Program-made: the position numbers and the translations under genes
Part shown: in pieces, positions 63,201-64,000 of the stretch
How the letters are laid out: every line of letters starts with the position of its first letter
Position numbering within the stretch: the first letter of the stretch is position 1
NCBI GenBank assembly: GCA_963695085.1
Contig: CAVOFV010000007.1
Location: 1 to 64,000, forward strand
DNA: 64,000 nt
Direction: 5' to 3'
Source: SG8-30 sp963695085
Lineage (GTDB): Bacteria > Pseudomonadota > Gammaproteobacteria > Steroidobacterales > Steroidobacteraceae
The notes under the pieces: generated by a model
What the model saw: the letters and a program-made list of their open reading frames with translations, nothing else
Told to the model about the DNA's origin: nothing
Databases searched by the model: none

Positions 63201-64000
63201 ATGAATGCCAACCTCCAGCAGCAGACCGTCTTCCACCTGACCGGACGCCGGCCGGCCGCAATGCTGCCGCCGGCGGCCGGACCCAGGCTGCGGCCGGCGT
63301 TGATCTCGCGCTATCGCGACCTGACTCGGCTGCGCTACGACTTCCCGGTCGTGCTGGTCGGCGGCGGCAAGGGCCAGCCGTTCGTTCGTTCACTGACCGA
63401 GGTCGCCAACAGCTTCCTGCGCAAGAACGCCGCACCGGGCCCGGATGGCGAGGGCATGCGCAGGCACGTGCTGCGCGTCGAGCGCGAAATCCGCCGCGAC
63501 GTCGCGGCGGGTGCGCGCGACCGGCTGTCCGAACTGTGGAACCGGGCCGCGCTGCGGCTGGCCGGGCACGCTGACGAGGCGCTCGCCGAAGCGCTGCGCA
63601 ATGCCGGCAGCTCGCTCGATGTCGACGGCCCGGTGCTGGATTGCGGCGAGGACATGCCGGCCGCGCTGCTGAAGCACGCGTGGCGCCGCGTACAGGACGC
63701 TCGGGCCCGGGCTGCGCGCATCGAGCTCAATGCGCTGATCGTGCGCCTCAACGACATCCTGCGCGCGGACTTCGCGAATTCCGAGGCCGGCCGCACACCC
63801 GCAAGCCTGGGCCAGGCTGTCGGCACCAAGCAGGCAGCCCTGTTCGACTTCAAGGTGATGTCGCGCATGCTGGTGCTTGGCTCCCCATCGCGGCGCATGC
63901 CGGACAGCCGCCGCACGCGCATCGAATGGGCGCTGAAGGTTTTGCGCACCCAGCGCTTCTTCCCGACCGTTGCCGCGACCGGCGAGACGGTCAAGCCGTT
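63201..64000 (+). CDS. Unrecognised protein following the oxoacid oxidoreductase genes (3' end outside window)
   Basis: An ATG at 63201 opens a frame that runs to the window end with no stop (266 residues visible). It begins NANLQQQTVFHLTGRRPAAM, then RPALISRYRDLTRLRYDFPV and VVLVGGGKGQPFVRSLTEV, with Arg- and Ala-rich helical stretches beyond. I do not recognise the family. It lies 48 bases after the beta-subunit gene, so it may belong to the same operon and act with it. A large size is possible; the end is not visible. Confidence 0.7.
   Translation, partial: MNANLQQQTVFHLTGRRPAAMLPPAAGPRLRPALISRYRDLTRLRYDFPVVLVGGGKGQPFVRSLTEVANSFLRKNAAPGPDGEGMRRHVLRVEREIRRDVAAGARDRLSELWNRAALRLAGHADEALAEALRNAGSSLDVDGPVLDCGEDMPAALLKHAWRRVQDARARAARIELNALIVRLNDILRADFANSEAGRTPASLGQAVGTKQAALFDFKVMSRMLVLGSPSRRMPDSRRTRIEWALKVLRTQRFFPTVAATGETVKP

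Overview
The window is a 64-kb stretch of GC-rich chromosomal DNA from a gammaproteobacterium, probably a free-living, polymer-degrading relative of the Xanthomonadales, Steroidobacterales or Woeseiales. The placement is inference. It rests on the Xanthomonas/Caulobacter-type TonB receptor beside GH13 and GH97 enzymes, an asmA-mutY-yggX block, a YggX-type iron protein and strong codon-position GC bias. No rRNA or marker gene here fixes the taxon.

Layout. 1-8.3 kb: a visibly less GC-rich region with two Crp/Fnr-type regulators, small envelope or stress proteins (BON lipoprotein, glycine-zipper protein, two tiny membrane proteins), a long non-coding stretch, an ABC-2 exporter pair and two unknown membrane proteins. 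It ends exactly at a tRNA-Phe gene, and partial copies of that tRNA lie inside it, so it looks like a small island or composite insertion at tRNA-Phe. 8.4-9.9 kb: a secreted PHP-type metallohydrolase. 10.2-26.5 kb: an alpha-glucan (maltose/maltodextrin/starch) locus with a LacI-type regulator, an MFS sugar permease, a cytoplasmic GH13 alpha-glucosidase, an SSS symporter, a TonB-dependent receptor (frameshifted in this sequence), an exported GH13 amylase, a GH97 alpha-glucosidase, an AhpD-like protein and an AGCS-type amino-acid symporter. Two near-identical palindromes in the two divergent promoter regions are the likely LacI operators. A REP-associated tyrosine transposase with a perfect 28-bp inverted repeat at its ends sits inside this locus.

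26.7-43.2 kb: housekeeping and envelope genes: tag, a large M14 peptidase, an asmA-SRPBCC-mutY-yggX operon, an ECF sigma / membrane anti-sigma-like / DUF4097 operon, an AlaX editing protein, a cupin, an exported methyltransferase, tandem duplicated small cytochromes c, a FabH-like ketoacyl synthase with a DUF5916 outer-membrane-type protein, and apt. 43.4-52.8 kb: a serine hydrolase, an MsbA-like exporter, a LOG / OLD-nuclease / MBL cluster, folE, a MESH1-like HD hydrolase and a TGS-domain GTPase. 52.8-57.4 kb: nucleoside salvage (deoD, deoB, deoA, cdd) interrupted by a deleted APC permease pseudogene. 57.6-64 kb: a redox cluster with an NfnA/SudB-like flavoprotein, a GltD/NfnB-like flavoprotein, the two subunits of a 2-oxoacid:ferredoxin oxidoreductase and the start of an unrecognised gene that runs off the end.

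How they work together. In the glucan locus the receptor imports oligosaccharides across the outer membrane, the exported GH13 and GH97 trim them in the periplasm, the MFS and SSS carriers bring products in, and the GH13_23-type enzyme releases glucose. In the last cluster the two flavoproteins can exchange electrons between NAD(P)H and the ferredoxin used by the oxoacid oxidoreductase. Many adjacent genes overlap by 4 bases, so translational coupling is common.
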